In this document: positions 9,569 to 18,128 of the stretch, piece by piece
Position numbering within the stretch: the first letter of the stretch is position 1
How the letters are laid out: every line of letters starts with the position of its first letter
Source: Allobosea sp. Tri-44
GTDB lineage: Bacteria > Pseudomonadota > Alphaproteobacteria > Rhizobiales > Beijerinckiaceae
Assembly: GCF_004123845.1 (NCBI RefSeq)
Contig: NZ_NBDP01000030.1
Coordinates: 496,001 to 560,000 of the forward strand
DNA: 64,000 bases
Reading direction: 5' to 3'
The notes under the pieces: model-generated
What the model was told of the DNA's origin: nothing
Database searches by the model: none
The model's input: the letters and a program-made list of their open reading frames with translations, nothing else
Made by a program: the position numbers and the translations under genes

Positions 9569-9604
9569 GCGATTTCGAGCTCCAACACATCGAGCCGAAA
9601 TCGC
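9569..9604. repeat. Intergenic inverted repeat
   Basis: A 9-bp arm GCGATTTCG (9569-9577) pairs with CGAAATCGC (9596-9604), and an inner GCTC/GAGC adds four pairs with small bulges. It lies in the 127-bp gap between the GGT and epimerase genes and resembles a short dispersed palindrome more than a terminator, because no T-tract follows. Confidence 0.6.
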
Positions 9605-9675
9605 GACTGTTGGAACTTGCCCCAGCGCCGCGCTCGATCGAGCACGCCTCGCACGCGGCTCCGAGGATTTAAAGC

Positions 9676-10821
9676 ATGTCGAACCCAGCACCAGACGATC
9701 TACAGCCCTGGCTGACAGGCACATTGCTACCAGGCTGGATCAACCGCACCTTCGACCCGGCGCGGCCCGGCTTCGTCGAGTATCTCGGGCCCGACGGGAC
9801 GCCCGAGGCCAGCGATCTGCGCACGACCCTGGTCACGGCACGGCTGACCTATGTCTTCAGCCATGCGCATCTGCTCGGCGTGCCCGGGGCATTGGCAGCG
9901 GCGCGACACGGTTTCGCCTTCCTGGCGGGCGCCTGCCGCGACGCCGACGGGCGCTTCAGTCATTCCTGCACGACGCGCGGAGAGGCTGTCGACGGCAGGT
10001 CCGACTTCTACGATCTCGCCTTCGTCCTGTTCGCGTTCGGCTGGTTCGCCAAGGCGACCGGCGAGACAGGCGCGCTGGCGATCGCCGGCGAGGTGATGGA
10101 CTTCCTCGACCGCGAGCTGGCGCATCCGGACGGCGGTTATCGCGAGGATACGCTGGGCTCGCAGCCCCGGCGCCAGAACCCGCATATGCACCTGCTCGAG
10201 GCCTGTCACGCTCTCGCGGCGGCATCGCCCGATCCGCGCTGGCTGGCGACGGCCGACAGGCTCGTGCGGCTGATGCGGGAGCGGATGCTGGACGCCAATA
10301 GCACGCTCGGCGAGTTTTTCGATGAGAACTGGGCGACGTTCCCGGGCCCGCGCGGGCTGATCCGGGAACCCGGCCATCATTTCGAATGGACCTGGTTGCT
10401 CTATCACCACGAGCGGCTGACCGGTTCGGGCGAGGCTCGCGAGACGGCGCGAACGCTCCATGCGTTCGGGCAGCGTCAGGTCGATGCCTCGGCCAATCCA
10501 TCGCGGCTCGTCGTGAATGAGGTCGATCCGACAGGCCGCGTGCGGAACGGCGCGGCCCTGCTCTGGCCGCAGACCGAATATCTGAAGGCGCTCGTCGCGA
10601 GGATCGAGTTCGAGGGCGACGACGATGCTTCGGTGCGGCTCGAACAGCACCTGCGCCTGGTCTTCAGGCACTTCGTCGACGCCAAGAGCGGGCTATGGAT
10701 CAACCAACTCGACGATCAGGGACGGCCGATGAGCGAGCGGGTCCCGGTCCGGGTGCTCTACCATCTGGTGCTGGCGCTCGCCGATATCTGCCGCGCCACC
10801 AAGGGCAATATGGCTCTGTAG
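9676..10821 (+). CDS. AGE-family epimerase/isomerase
   Basis: A 381-residue (alpha/alpha)6-barrel protein of the N-acylglucosamine 2-epimerase superfamily, which interconverts sugars such as GlcNAc/ManNAc or mannose/fructose. The conserved ring of residues is visible: RLTYVF(S)HAH near residue 60, NPHMHLLEA near 170, EPGHHFEW near 235 and RVLYHLVLAL at the C-terminus with the catalytic His pair. The start has GAGGA 8 nt upstream. No sugar transport or kinase gene is adjacent, so the substrate cannot be assigned. Mannose or cellobiose isomerisation is possible. Confidence 0.85.
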   Translation: MSNPAPDDLQPWLTGTLLPGWINRTFDPARPGFVEYLGPDGTPEASDLRTTLVTARLTYVFSHAHLLGVPGALAAARHGFAFLAGACRDADGRFSHSCTTRGEAVDGRSDFYDLAFVLFAFGWFAKATGETGALAIAGEVMDFLDRELAHPDGGYREDTLGSQPRRQNPHMHLLEACHALAAASPDPRWLATADRLVRLMRERMLDANSTLGEFFDENWATFPGPRGLIREPGHHFEWTWLLYHHERLTGSGEARETARTLHAFGQRQVDASANPSRLVVNEVDPTGRVRNGAALLWPQTEYLKALVARIEFEGDDDASVRLEQHLRLVFRHFVDAKSGLWINQLDDQGRPMSERVPVRVLYHLVLALADICRATKGNMAL

Positions 10822-10825
10822 TGCT

Positions 10826-11464
10826 TCAGCGACCAGCGGCCCCGCCCGTGGTCACCGTCTCCTCCGGAACCGCAAACACGCCGCTGTAGCGGAACAGTTC
10901 GCCAAAGAGCGGATGCTTCAGCGTCATCCGCATGCTGAAGCTGTGCTCATCGATCGGCCGTTCCTCGATGTAGCCGGTGCCGAGGAGAAGCCCGACCGGC
11001 AAGGGCAGGTCGTAGCCGAAGAGCCGCCAGACATAGCCCGCATCGCGGAAGACCAGCGCCCCCTCCTCCGCCGTCACCCTGAGGCGCATGCCGACGCCGA
11101 AGCGGACGAATTCGATAACCTGGCTGGGGCCCGTCTGCTGCATGCGCGAGCGGAAGTGGAAGGGCTTGCGCCCGGCGAAATGGAACACCCGATCCCAGTG
11201 CAGCGTGCTGTCATTGGGTTGCGCGGTGTAGTGCACCTCGATCGGCACGTCGCGGCCGCGATAGGGCACCAGCGCCCCGACGATCCGGGCAAAGGGCAGC
11301 AGCAGCCTGGCGAAGGCGCTGTGCTCGACCTCGTGCATCACGCCTTTGGCGCAGATGGTATCGTCGCTGAACGAGCGCAAGAAATAATGGCGCCGGATGA
11401 TCTCGCCGAGCTTCGCCCAGTCCTCGCCGAGAACCTGCTGGAAGACGGGCCGGCGCTCGCGCAT
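10826..11464 (-). CDS. DUF4166 domain protein
   Basis: A 212-residue cytosolic protein that matches the DUF4166 pattern by its beta-rich central part (FHFRSRMQQTG, FVRFGVGMRL) and the C-terminal HPLFGELFRYSG motif. The biochemical role of the family is unknown. It begins 3 bp after the stop of the FAD oxidase gene in the same direction, so they form an operon. It is convergent with the epimerase gene, with a 4-bp gap. Confidence 0.7.
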   Translation of the reverse strand: MRERRPVFQQVLGEDWAKLGEIIRRHYFLRSFSDDTICAKGVMHEVEHSAFARLLLPFARIVGALVPYRGRDVPIEVHYTAQPNDSTLHWDRVFHFAGRKPFHFRSRMQQTGPSQVIEFVRFGVGMRLRVTAEEGALVFRDAGYVWRLFGYDLPLPVGLLLGTGYIEERPIDEHSFSMRMTLKHPLFGELFRYSGVFAVPEETVTTGGAAGR

Positions 11465-11467
11465 GCG

Positions 11468-12874
11468 CTAGAGCACCGATCCCGGATTGAGCACGCCCTT
11501 GGGATCGAGCGCCGCCTTCACCGTCCGCATCAGGTCGAGCTCGACCGGGTCCTTGACGCCCGGCAGGAGGGAACGCTTGAGGCGGCCGATACCGTGCTCG
11601 GCCGAGATCGAGCCTTTGAGCTCGGTGACGATGGCGTGCACCGCCTCGTTCATCGCGCTCCAGCCGGCAAGATAGGCGGCCTTGTCGGCGCCGACCGGCT
11701 GGCTGACGTTGAAATGGATGTTGCCGTCGCCGAGATGGCCGAAGGGCACGGGACGGCAGCCCGGCACCATCGCCTCGACCCTGGCGGTAGCTCGCTTCAG
11801 GAACTCGGGCGTGGCGTGGAGCGGCACGGAGATGTCGTGCTTGATCGAGCCGCCCTCATGGGTCTGCACTTCCGAGAGCATCTCGCGCAGCTTCCAGAGA
11901 TCGGCGCGCTGGCCGAGCGAGCCGGCGAGCACGGCATCGGTGACGAGCCCCTCCTCCAGCGCCTCGCCGAGGAAGGCTTCGACTGCCTCGCTGAGCCCGG
12001 CCTCGGCCTGCGCCGAGACCTCCATCAGCACATACCAAGGCGACGGCTCCGAGAGCGGATCGCGGGCGCCGCTGGCATGGCGGACGACGAAGTCGAGGCC
12101 GATGCGCGGCATGATCTCGAATGTGGTGAGCGTGCCGCCGGCGCTGGCCTTGGCCTTGTTGAGCAGGGACAGCGCGGCTTCCGGATCGGGCACGGCGAGG
12201 AAGGCGGTGGCGCGCGCCGTCGGCAGCGGGAAGAGCTTCAGCACCGCGGCGGTGATGATGCCGAGCGTGCCTTCCGAGCCGATGAAGAGGTTCTTGAGGT
12301 CATAGCCGGTATTGTCCTTGCGGAGCTGGCGCAAGCCATTCCAGACGCGCCCGTCGGCGAGGACGACCTCGAGGCCGAGGCAGAGCTCGCGAGCATTGCC
12401 ATAAGCGATCACCGCCGTGCCGCCGGCATTGCTCGAGAGATTGCCGCCGACCGTGCAGGAGCCTTCCGAGGCGAGCGAGAGCGGGAAGAGCCGCCCGGCG
12501 GCCTCGGCCGCCTCCTGCGCCTTCTGCAGGATGACACCGGCCTCGACGGTCATGGTGTCGCCGGAGACATCGACCGAGCGGACCTTGTCGAGCCGCTGCA
12601 GCGACAGGATGATCTCCCGGCCTTCGGCGACCGGGGTCTGGCCCCCGACCATGCCGGTATTGCCGCCTTGCGGCACGACCGTCGCGCCGGTCTCGCTCGC
12701 CCATCTCATCACGGCCGACACCTCGGCGGTCGAGCCCGGCCGCACCACCGCCTGCGCCTTGCCGTGGAAGAGACCGCGCGGCTCCTTGAGATAGGGCACC
12801 ATCGCATCAGCGTCGGTGATGACGTTCTTCGCGCCGACGATGCCGGCCAGAGCTTCGATGGTAGGCGCGCTCAT
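11468..12874 (-). CDS. FAD-binding D-2-hydroxyacid dehydrogenase (GlcD/D2HGDH type)
   Basis: A 468-residue PCMH-type flavoprotein. Residues about 35-215 form the FAD-binding domain, with VVPQGGNTGMVGGQTP and SEGSCTVGGNLSSNAGG as pyrophosphate and isoalloxazine loops. The C-terminal FAD-oxidase cap has GHLGDGNIHFNVS with the metal-binding His, and the final SAEHGIGRLKR motif. Family members oxidise D-lactate, glycolate or D-2-hydroxyglutarate. The D-2-hydroxyglutarate group fits best, because it acts alone without GlcE/GlcF, neither of which is present here. It is the first gene of a pair with DUF4166. Confidence 0.88.
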   Translation of the reverse strand: MSAPTIEALAGIVGAKNVITDADAMVPYLKEPRGLFHGKAQAVVRPGSTAEVSAVMRWASETGATVVPQGGNTGMVGGQTPVAEGREIILSLQRLDKVRSVDVSGDTMTVEAGVILQKAQEAAEAAGRLFPLSLASEGSCTVGGNLSSNAGGTAVIAYGNARELCLGLEVVLADGRVWNGLRQLRKDNTGYDLKNLFIGSEGTLGIITAAVLKLFPLPTARATAFLAVPDPEAALSLLNKAKASAGGTLTTFEIMPRIGLDFVVRHASGARDPLSEPSPWYVLMEVSAQAEAGLSEAVEAFLGEALEEGLVTDAVLAGSLGQRADLWKLREMLSEVQTHEGGSIKHDISVPLHATPEFLKRATARVEAMVPGCRPVPFGHLGDGNIHFNVSQPVGADKAAYLAGWSAMNEAVHAIVTELKGSISAEHGIGRLKRSLLPGVKDPVELDLMRTVKAALDPKGVLNPGSVL

Positions 12875-12894
12875 CCTGCCTCCAGGGCGATCAA

Positions 12895-14154
12895 CTATTT
12901 GCGGCTGCCGGCAGCCTTGCGGAAGACGCCGACGAGTTCGATGTGGGCGGAATAGCGGAACTGGTCGACCGGCGTCACACGCTCCAGCGCATAGCCGCCT
13001 GCGACCAAAAGCGCCGCGTCGCGGGCAAAGCTGCCGACATCGCAGGAGACATAGGCGATCAGCGGCACCTTCGATGCCGCAAGCCGCTTGACCTGCGCCT
13101 CAGCACCAGCGCGCGGCGGATCGAGCACGACGGCGTCGAACGCGTTGAGCTCATGCTCCAGCAGCGGGCGGCGGAAGAGGTCGCGCGCTTCGACTGCGAC
13201 CTGCTTCAGGCCTTGCGTATGATTGGCGGCGCGGCTCAAGGCCTGGACCGCGGCCTTGTCGCTCTCGAAGGCCAAAACCTGCGCCTTCTCGGCGAGCCGG
13301 ACGCTGAACGGGCCGCAACCGGCGAAGAGATCGGCGACGCGCTTCGCCTTGGGGATCGCATCGAGCACGAGCCGCGACAGTGTCGCCTCGCCCTCGGCGG
13401 TCGCCTGCAGGAAGCCGCCGGGCGCTGGCGTCACCGAGGCCTTGCCCATCAGCTGGAACGGCGCGCGCCGCTCGACGATGATCTCGCCATGCATGGCGAG
13501 GCGGGCGAGATCGAGCCGCTCGGCCGCTTCGGTGAGTTGTCGGCGCAAGGAATCGCCGGCCGGCCCGTGGCCGCGAATGTCGACATCGAGGCCAGCTTCA
13601 GAAGCGGTCAATTGGATGTCGAGCGGCTTGTTCGAGGAGCGCAGGCGGTTGGCGAGGAGTTGCGCCACGGCGGGCGCCCGCGCCAGACCCGGGGCCAGCA
13701 CCGGGCAGGCCTCGACCTCGACCAGGTCATGGGTCCTCGCCGCCATGAAGCCGACGCGCATGCCATCGTCCTCACGGCGGGCATGGAAGGTGACGCGGCG
13801 GCGGCCGGCGCCATGGGCATCGACCAGTGCCGCGACCTCGGTTTCAAGTCCGGCGCGAGCCAGCGCCGTGACCACCTGCTGGCGCTTCCATTCCGCATAG
13901 GGCCCCTCGCCCATATGCTGCACGGCGCAGCCGCCGCAGCGGGTGAAGAGCGGGCAGATCGCGGCGATGCGCGAGGCGGAGGGCGCGAGAATCTCGACAA
14001 CCTGCGCTCTGTCGCCATCGCGCACCACCCGCACACTCTCGCCCGGGAGCGCAAACGGCACGAAGACCTGGCCTCCCGCCGTCTCGGCGACGCCGTCGCC
14101 GCGCTGGCCGAGCCGAGCGATCGTGAGCGTTTCATTCATGGCGAGGGCGGACAT
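12895..14154 (-). CDS. 23S rRNA (uracil-5-)-methyltransferase, RlmD/RumA type
   Basis: A 419-residue class I RNA m5U methyltransferase. A short TRAM-like N-terminus is followed by the iron-sulfur cysteines C-x5-C-x2-C in CPLFTRCGGC and a fourth Cys in VEACPVL. SAM motif I is FAGCGPFSVRLAE, the nucleophile Cys lies in YVSCDVGSFARD, and LDPPRAG is the motif with the catalytic Asp. Substrate is probably U1939 or U747 of 23S rRNA. Start 14154 has GGAAGC just upstream. ATG 14139 is an alternative. It diverges from cysK across 79 bp. Confidence 0.9.
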   Translation of the reverse strand: MSALAMNETLTIARLGQRGDGVAETAGGQVFVPFALPGESVRVVRDGDRAQVVEILAPSASRIAAICPLFTRCGGCAVQHMGEGPYAEWKRQQVVTALARAGLETEVAALVDAHGAGRRRVTFHARREDDGMRVGFMAARTHDLVEVEACPVLAPGLARAPAVAQLLANRLRSSNKPLDIQLTASEAGLDVDIRGHGPAGDSLRRQLTEAAERLDLARLAMHGEIIVERRAPFQLMGKASVTPAPGGFLQATAEGEATLSRLVLDAIPKAKRVADLFAGCGPFSVRLAEKAQVLAFESDKAAVQALSRAANHTQGLKQVAVEARDLFRRPLLEHELNAFDAVVLDPPRAGAEAQVKRLAASKVPLIAYVSCDVGSFARDAALLVAGGYALERVTPVDQFRYSAHIELVGVFRKAAGSRK

Positions 14155-14233
14155 ATGCTTCCGGATCGTGACGTAATCGAGGGTTTGGCCTATCAGGTGA
14201 CGGCATGCAGGGAAATGGCTGGAGTTGCCTAAT

Positions 14234-15277
14234 ATGACTATCCGCAACGGCGTCGTCGAAGCGATCGGCAACACCCCCTTGATCAAATTGAAGCGCGCCT
14301 CGCAGGAAACCGGCTGCGAGATCCTCGGCAAGGCCGAGTTCATGAACCCCGGCCAGTCGGTCAAGGACCGCGCCGCGCTCGCCATCATCCGCGACGCCGA
14401 AAAGAGCGGCGCGCTCCGCCCTGGCGGCGTCATCGTCGAGGGCACAGCCGGCAATACCGGCATTGGCCTCGCGCTGGTCGGCAACGCGCTGGGCTATCGC
14501 AGCGTGATCGTCATCCCGGACACGCAGAGCCAGGAAAAGAAGGACATGCTGCGGCTCGCCGGCGCGACTTTGGTCGAGGTTCCGGCCGTCGGCTACGTCA
14601 ACCCGAACAATTATGTGAAGGTCTCCGGCCGCCTCGCCGAGGAACTGGCGAGGACAGAACCCAACGGCGCGATCTGGGCCAACCAGTTCGACAATGTCGC
14701 CAATCGCCAAGGCCATATCGAGACCACCGGCCCGGAGATCTGGCAACAGACCGACGGCAAGGTCGACGGCTTTGTCAGCGCGGTCGGCACCGGCGGCACG
14801 CTCGCCGGCGTCGCGATCGCGCTCAAGGGCTTCAATCCGAAGATCCGCATCGCCCTCGCCGACCCGATGGGTGCGGCGCTCTATGCCTACTACACCACCG
14901 GCGAACTCAAGGCCGAGGGCTCCTCGATCACCGAGGGGATCGGCCAGGGCCGCATCACCGCGAATATCGAGGGCGCGCCGATCGACGTCGCCTTCCAGAT
15001 CCCCGACGAGGAGGCGATCCCGCTCTGCTTCCAGCTGCTGGAGGAAGAGGGCCTGTGCCTCGGGGGCTCCTCCGGCATCAACGTCGCCGGCGCGATCCGG
15101 CTGGCGAAGGAGATGGGGCCCGGCCACACCATCGTGACCATCCTCTGCGACTACGGCACGCGCTATCAATCAAAGCTGTTCAATCCGGAATTCCTGCGCT
15201 CGAAGAACCTGCCGGTGCCCGGCTGGCTCGAACGCGATGGCGGGCTGAAGGACGTGCTGGCCAAGGTGATGGCCTAG
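14234..15277 (+). CDS. cysK: Cysteine synthase A
   Basis: A 347-residue PLP enzyme that makes L-cysteine from O-acetylserine and sulfide. Lys44 in NPGQSVKDRAA binds PLP, EGTAGNTGIG is the substrate loop, and GTGGTLAG binds the phosphate. The C-terminus with CDYGTRYQSKL follows the longer alphaproteobacterial CysK form. ATG 14234 has GGAG 9 nt upstream. A TTG at 14225 would add three residues. It heads a likely three-gene operon with the ASCH and MOSC genes at gaps of 5 and 4 bp. Confidence 0.93.
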   Translation: MTIRNGVVEAIGNTPLIKLKRASQETGCEILGKAEFMNPGQSVKDRAALAIIRDAEKSGALRPGGVIVEGTAGNTGIGLALVGNALGYRSVIVIPDTQSQEKKDMLRLAGATLVEVPAVGYVNPNNYVKVSGRLAEELARTEPNGAIWANQFDNVANRQGHIETTGPEIWQQTDGKVDGFVSAVGTGGTLAGVAIALKGFNPKIRIALADPMGAALYAYYTTGELKAEGSSITEGIGQGRITANIEGAPIDVAFQIPDEEAIPLCFQLLEEEGLCLGGSSGINVAGAIRLAKEMGPGHTIVTILCDYGTRYQSKLFNPEFLRSKNLPVPGWLERDGGLKDVLAKVMA

Positions 15278-15282
15278 ACGCC

Positions 15283-15858
15283 GTGCTGCTCGACCGGCGC
15301 ACGCTCCAGGGCATCGCCGAGAGCCACATCACGCAGGTGCTGCGCCGCTGGTGTCGGCCGAGCGTCAAGAGCGGTGGCAGCTTGCTGACGGCGATCGGCC
15401 AGCTCGCCATCGACGCCGTCGAGCCGATTACGGAAGACCAGATCGACGCAGCCGATGCGAGGGCCGCAGGCTTCGAAACGCGCGAAGCCGCGCTCGCCGC
15501 GCTGACCGGCCGCGAGGGCAGCCTCTACCGCATCCGCATTCGTCTCGCCGGCCCCGATCCGCGCGAAGCCTTGCGACGCACCGGCGAACTGACCGACGCG
15601 GAAACGGGCGAGTTGGTCGCACGCCTCGGCAGGCTCGATTCCCGCCGCCCTTGGACGCGCGCCACATTGCGGGTGATCGCGACCCACCCGGGACGCCGCG
15701 CGCCGAAGCTCGCCACCTTGCTCGGCCGCGACGTGCTGCCCTTCAAGCAGGATGTCCGCAAGCTCAAGGCGTTGGAGCTGACCGAAAGCCTCGATGTCGG
15801 CTATCGGCTCTCTCGACGCGGCGAGACCCTGCTGTCGCGCCTCGGGCTGGAAGGCTAA
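15283..15858 (+). CDS. ASCH-like domain plus winged-helix protein
   Basis: A 191-residue protein from a GTG start 5 nt after the cysK stop. Residues about 5-100 resemble an ASCH domain (RRW near residue 22, then DAADARAAGF and the closing YRIRIRLAG strand), a PUA-like fold tied to RNA or nucleotide binding. Residues about 115-190 look like a winged helix (RVIATHPGRRAPKLATLLGR, then the LSRRGETLL wing). No function is established for this combination. Its place between cysK and a MOSC gene suggests a link to sulfur or cofactor metabolism, or only transcriptional convenience. Confidence 0.65.
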   Translation: MLLDRRTLQGIAESHITQVLRRWCRPSVKSGGSLLTAIGQLAIDAVEPITEDQIDAADARAAGFETREAALAALTGREGSLYRIRIRLAGPDPREALRRTGELTDAETGELVARLGRLDSRRPWTRATLRVIATHPGRRAPKLATLLGRDVLPFKQDVRKLKALELTESLDVGYRLSRRGETLLSRLGLEG

Positions 15859-15862
15859 CCTC

Positions 15863-16369
15863 ATGCTCAACCCCGCCTCACCGCTCGCACGCCTGACTGA
15901 AGCTCCCATGCTGCCGGGTCGCATCGTCTGGATCGGTCTCAGACCGGCACGACGCGCCGTCATGACAGTCGCCGACCTGGCAACGCTGGACGAAGGGCAA
16001 GGCCTGGTCGGGGATCACTACAGCAGCCGCACCGGCGGGGCGCGCCACGTCACCTTGATCCAGCAGGAACATCTTGCCGCCATCGCCAGCTATCTTGGCC
16101 TCACCACGGTCGCGCCTGATCTGCTCCGACGCAATATTGTCGTGGCCGGCACTAATTTGCTCGCCCTGAAGAACCATCGCTTCTCGCTTGGGGAGGCCGT
16201 GCTGGCATGGACCGGCGAATGCCATCCCTGCTCGCGGATGGAGGAGGCTTTCGGCACGGGCGGTTACAACGCCGTGCGCGGCCATGGCGGCATCACGGCG
16301 CAGGTGATCAAGGGCGGGGCCATCGCGGTTGGCGACGAGCTGGAACGGCTCGCGGCAAACCGTGCATAG
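15863..16369 (+). CDS. MOSC domain protein
   Basis: A 168-residue single MOSC domain protein. The conserved Cys lies in GECHPCSRME (residues about 115-124), and GLVGDHYSSRTGGARHVTLI is the family N-terminal motif. MOSC domains carry or transfer sulfur to molybdenum cofactor or reduce N-hydroxylated substrates (YiiM, mARC). Starting 4 nt after the ASCH gene and co-directional with cysK, it may draw on cysteine-derived sulfur. This is inference from position. Confidence 0.85.
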   Translation: MLNPASPLARLTEAPMLPGRIVWIGLRPARRAVMTVADLATLDEGQGLVGDHYSSRTGGARHVTLIQQEHLAAIASYLGLTTVAPDLLRRNIVVAGTNLLALKNHRFSLGEAVLAWTGECHPCSRMEEAFGTGGYNAVRGHGGITAQVIKGGAIAVGDELERLAANRA

Positions 16370-16408
16370 TTGCTGCTTGCCCGAGCCGCACCGCCCCGTT
16401 GAGCCGCC

Positions 16409-17776
16409 TCAGGCCGTTTGCGCGCCGGCGTCGATCGCCTCGATGTCACCAGCGCGGTCATACTGCGCCTGGTCGAGCATGCCCTGACGCTTGGCGACGA
16501 TGGTCGGCACCAGCGCCTGGCCGGCGACGTTCACCGCGGTGCGGCCCATGTCGAGGATCGGATCGATCGCGAGCAGCAGGCCGACACCAGCGAGCGGCAG
16601 GCCGAGCGTCGACAAGGTCAGCGTCAGCATCACCGTTGCGCCAGTGAGGCCGGCGGTTGCGGCCGAGCCAATCACCGAGACGAAGGCGATCAGCACATAT
16701 TCCTGCAGGCCGAGCGGGACACCATAGAACTGCGCGACGAAGATCGCCGAGATCGCCGGATAGATCGCGGCGCAGCCATCCATCTTGGTGGTCGCGCCGA
16801 GCGGCACGGCGAAGGCGGCGTACTCGCGCGGCACGCCGAGGCTCTTCTCGGTCACGGCCTCGGTCACCGGCAAGGTGCCGACCGAGGAGCGCGAGACGAA
16901 GGCGAGCTGGATCGCCGGCCAGGCGCCCGCGAAGAAGCGCAGCGGCGACAGCCCGTGCAGGAGGAGCAAGGCCGGATAGACGATCAGCAGCACGATGGCG
17001 AGCCCGAGATAGATCGCGAAGGCGTACCAGGAGAGCTGCTGCAGGGTCTGCCAGCCATATTGCGCCACGGCATTGCCGAGCAGGCCGATGGTGCCGATCG
17101 GGGTCAGCCGGATCACCCACCACAGGATCTTGCGGACGATCGCCAGCAGCGACTCATTGAAGGCGAGGAAGCTGTTGGCGCGCTCGCCGACCTTCAGCGC
17201 CGCGACACCGACGACGATCGAGATCACCAGCAGCTGCAGCACGTTGAAGCCGAGCCGGGTCGTCGCCGCGCCGCCATCGATCCGGGTCGAGGCCTGCAGG
17301 CCGAAGACGTTGGCGGGAACGAGGCCCTTCAGGAAATCGAGCCAGGAGCCGACCGAGCCAGGCGCCTTGGCGCTGGCCGCGAGCACGCCCGAATTGATGC
17401 CGGGCTGGATGATCAGGCCGAGCGCGATGCCGATCAGCACGGCGATGAAAGCGGTGAGCGCGAACCAGAGCAGCGTCTGCCAGACCAGCGCGGCCGCATT
17501 GGAGAGCTGCCTGAGATTGCTGATCGAGGCGACGATCGCCGTGAAGATCAAAGGCGGCACCAGCGCCTGCAACAGCTGCACGAAGATCGAGCCAGTCGTC
17601 GCCAGCGTGGTCGTCAGTGCATTCGGCTGCCCGGCCGCATCGGGGCCGATATTGCGCGCGATCCAGCCGAGCACGAGCCCGATCACCATGGCTGCCAGAA
17701 CCTGAAAGCCGAAGCTCGCATAGAACGGCTTGGCGCCGGCGGTCGCCGCGCCGGCTCGGGACGTCACTGTGGTCAT
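16409..17776 (-). CDS. Dicarboxylate/amino acid:cation symporter (DAACS)
   Basis: A 455-residue glutamate-transporter-fold permease. Reentrant loop 1 has SRSSVGTLPVT, TM7 has the GATTKMDGCA motif (NMDGT in GltPh), and TM8 has DPILDMGRTAVNVAG with the Asp, Arg and Asn that bind substrate carboxylate and amino groups. The Arg in TM8 favours dicarboxylates or acidic amino acids. The cystine carrier TcyP is another relative. It is monocistronic, with a long upstream gap containing a palindrome near the promoter. Confidence 0.88.
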   Translation of the reverse strand: MTTVTSRAGAATAGAKPFYASFGFQVLAAMVIGLVLGWIARNIGPDAAGQPNALTTTLATTGSIFVQLLQALVPPLIFTAIVASISNLRQLSNAAALVWQTLLWFALTAFIAVLIGIALGLIIQPGINSGVLAASAKAPGSVGSWLDFLKGLVPANVFGLQASTRIDGGAATTRLGFNVLQLLVISIVVGVAALKVGERANSFLAFNESLLAIVRKILWWVIRLTPIGTIGLLGNAVAQYGWQTLQQLSWYAFAIYLGLAIVLLIVYPALLLLHGLSPLRFFAGAWPAIQLAFVSRSSVGTLPVTEAVTEKSLGVPREYAAFAVPLGATTKMDGCAAIYPAISAIFVAQFYGVPLGLQEYVLIAFVSVIGSAATAGLTGATVMLTLTLSTLGLPLAGVGLLLAIDPILDMGRTAVNVAGQALVPTIVAKRQGMLDQAQYDRAGDIEAIDAGAQTA

Positions 17777-17821
17777 GGCTGGAACTCGCAGATCGCCGCA
17801 ACGCGGCTGAACATATTTGCC

Positions 17822-17833
17822 GCTTATATAAGC
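17822..17833. promoter_or_regulatory. Palindrome upstream of the DAACS gene
   Basis: GCTTATATAAGC is a perfect 12-bp palindrome, 46 bp upstream of the start codon in an AT-rich patch. On the minus strand TATAAG within it could act as a -10 element. This is consistent with an operator overlapping the promoter, but the cognate protein is unknown. Confidence 0.4.
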
Positions 17834-17979
17834 ACCGCCGCAACTTGCGGGAAGCCAAGCACGTCCATTCTACGCCACATCGGCAGTAGAAGTGTTCTCC
17901 ACTGAAGCATGTGGGCAGAGATTCTTTCTCCTCGCTCCGGCCGCCCTTCTGGAGCGGGGGTTCTCGTTCAAACCCTGCT

Positions 17980-18083
17980 GTCATTCCGGCCGCAGCGAAG
18001 CGGAGCGCCGGAATCCATCGGAGAGCGCAACGCCCCTTGATGGATTCCGCAGCTGCGCGGCTTCGCCGCTTGTCCGGAATGAC
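17980..18083. repeat. REP-like palindromic element
   Basis: The outer arms GTCATTCCGG (17980-17989) and CCGGAATGAC (18074-18083) are exact inverse complements. Inner arms CGGAATCCATC (18009-18019) and GATGGATTCCG (18039-18049) form a second 11-bp hairpin. A GCAGCGAAGCGGAGC stretch completes a pattern seen in many Rhizobiales intergenic regions. The same outer motif recurs at 60316-60460. Confidence 0.75.
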
Positions 18084-18128
18084 GGTGCAATCTGGTCGAG
18101 ATGGGTTCCGGCCAAGAACGCCCCGCGC

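Larger units (their letters stand above)
17777..18128. other. 352-bp intergenic region with two palindromic structures
   Basis: It separates the DAACS gene from the upstream end of the SLC13 gene, both on the minus strand. It contains the 12-bp perfect palindrome GCTTATATAAGC (17822-17833) near the DAACS promoter and a larger palindromic repeat (17980-18083). No coding sequence with a convincing start and codon use is seen. Confidence 0.6.

Noticed and set aside
10913-12955. A 680-codon open frame on the plus strand
   Set aside because: It mirrors the DUF4166 and FAD dehydrogenase genes, and its translation is low-complexity and Ala/Asp/Arg/Gly-rich.
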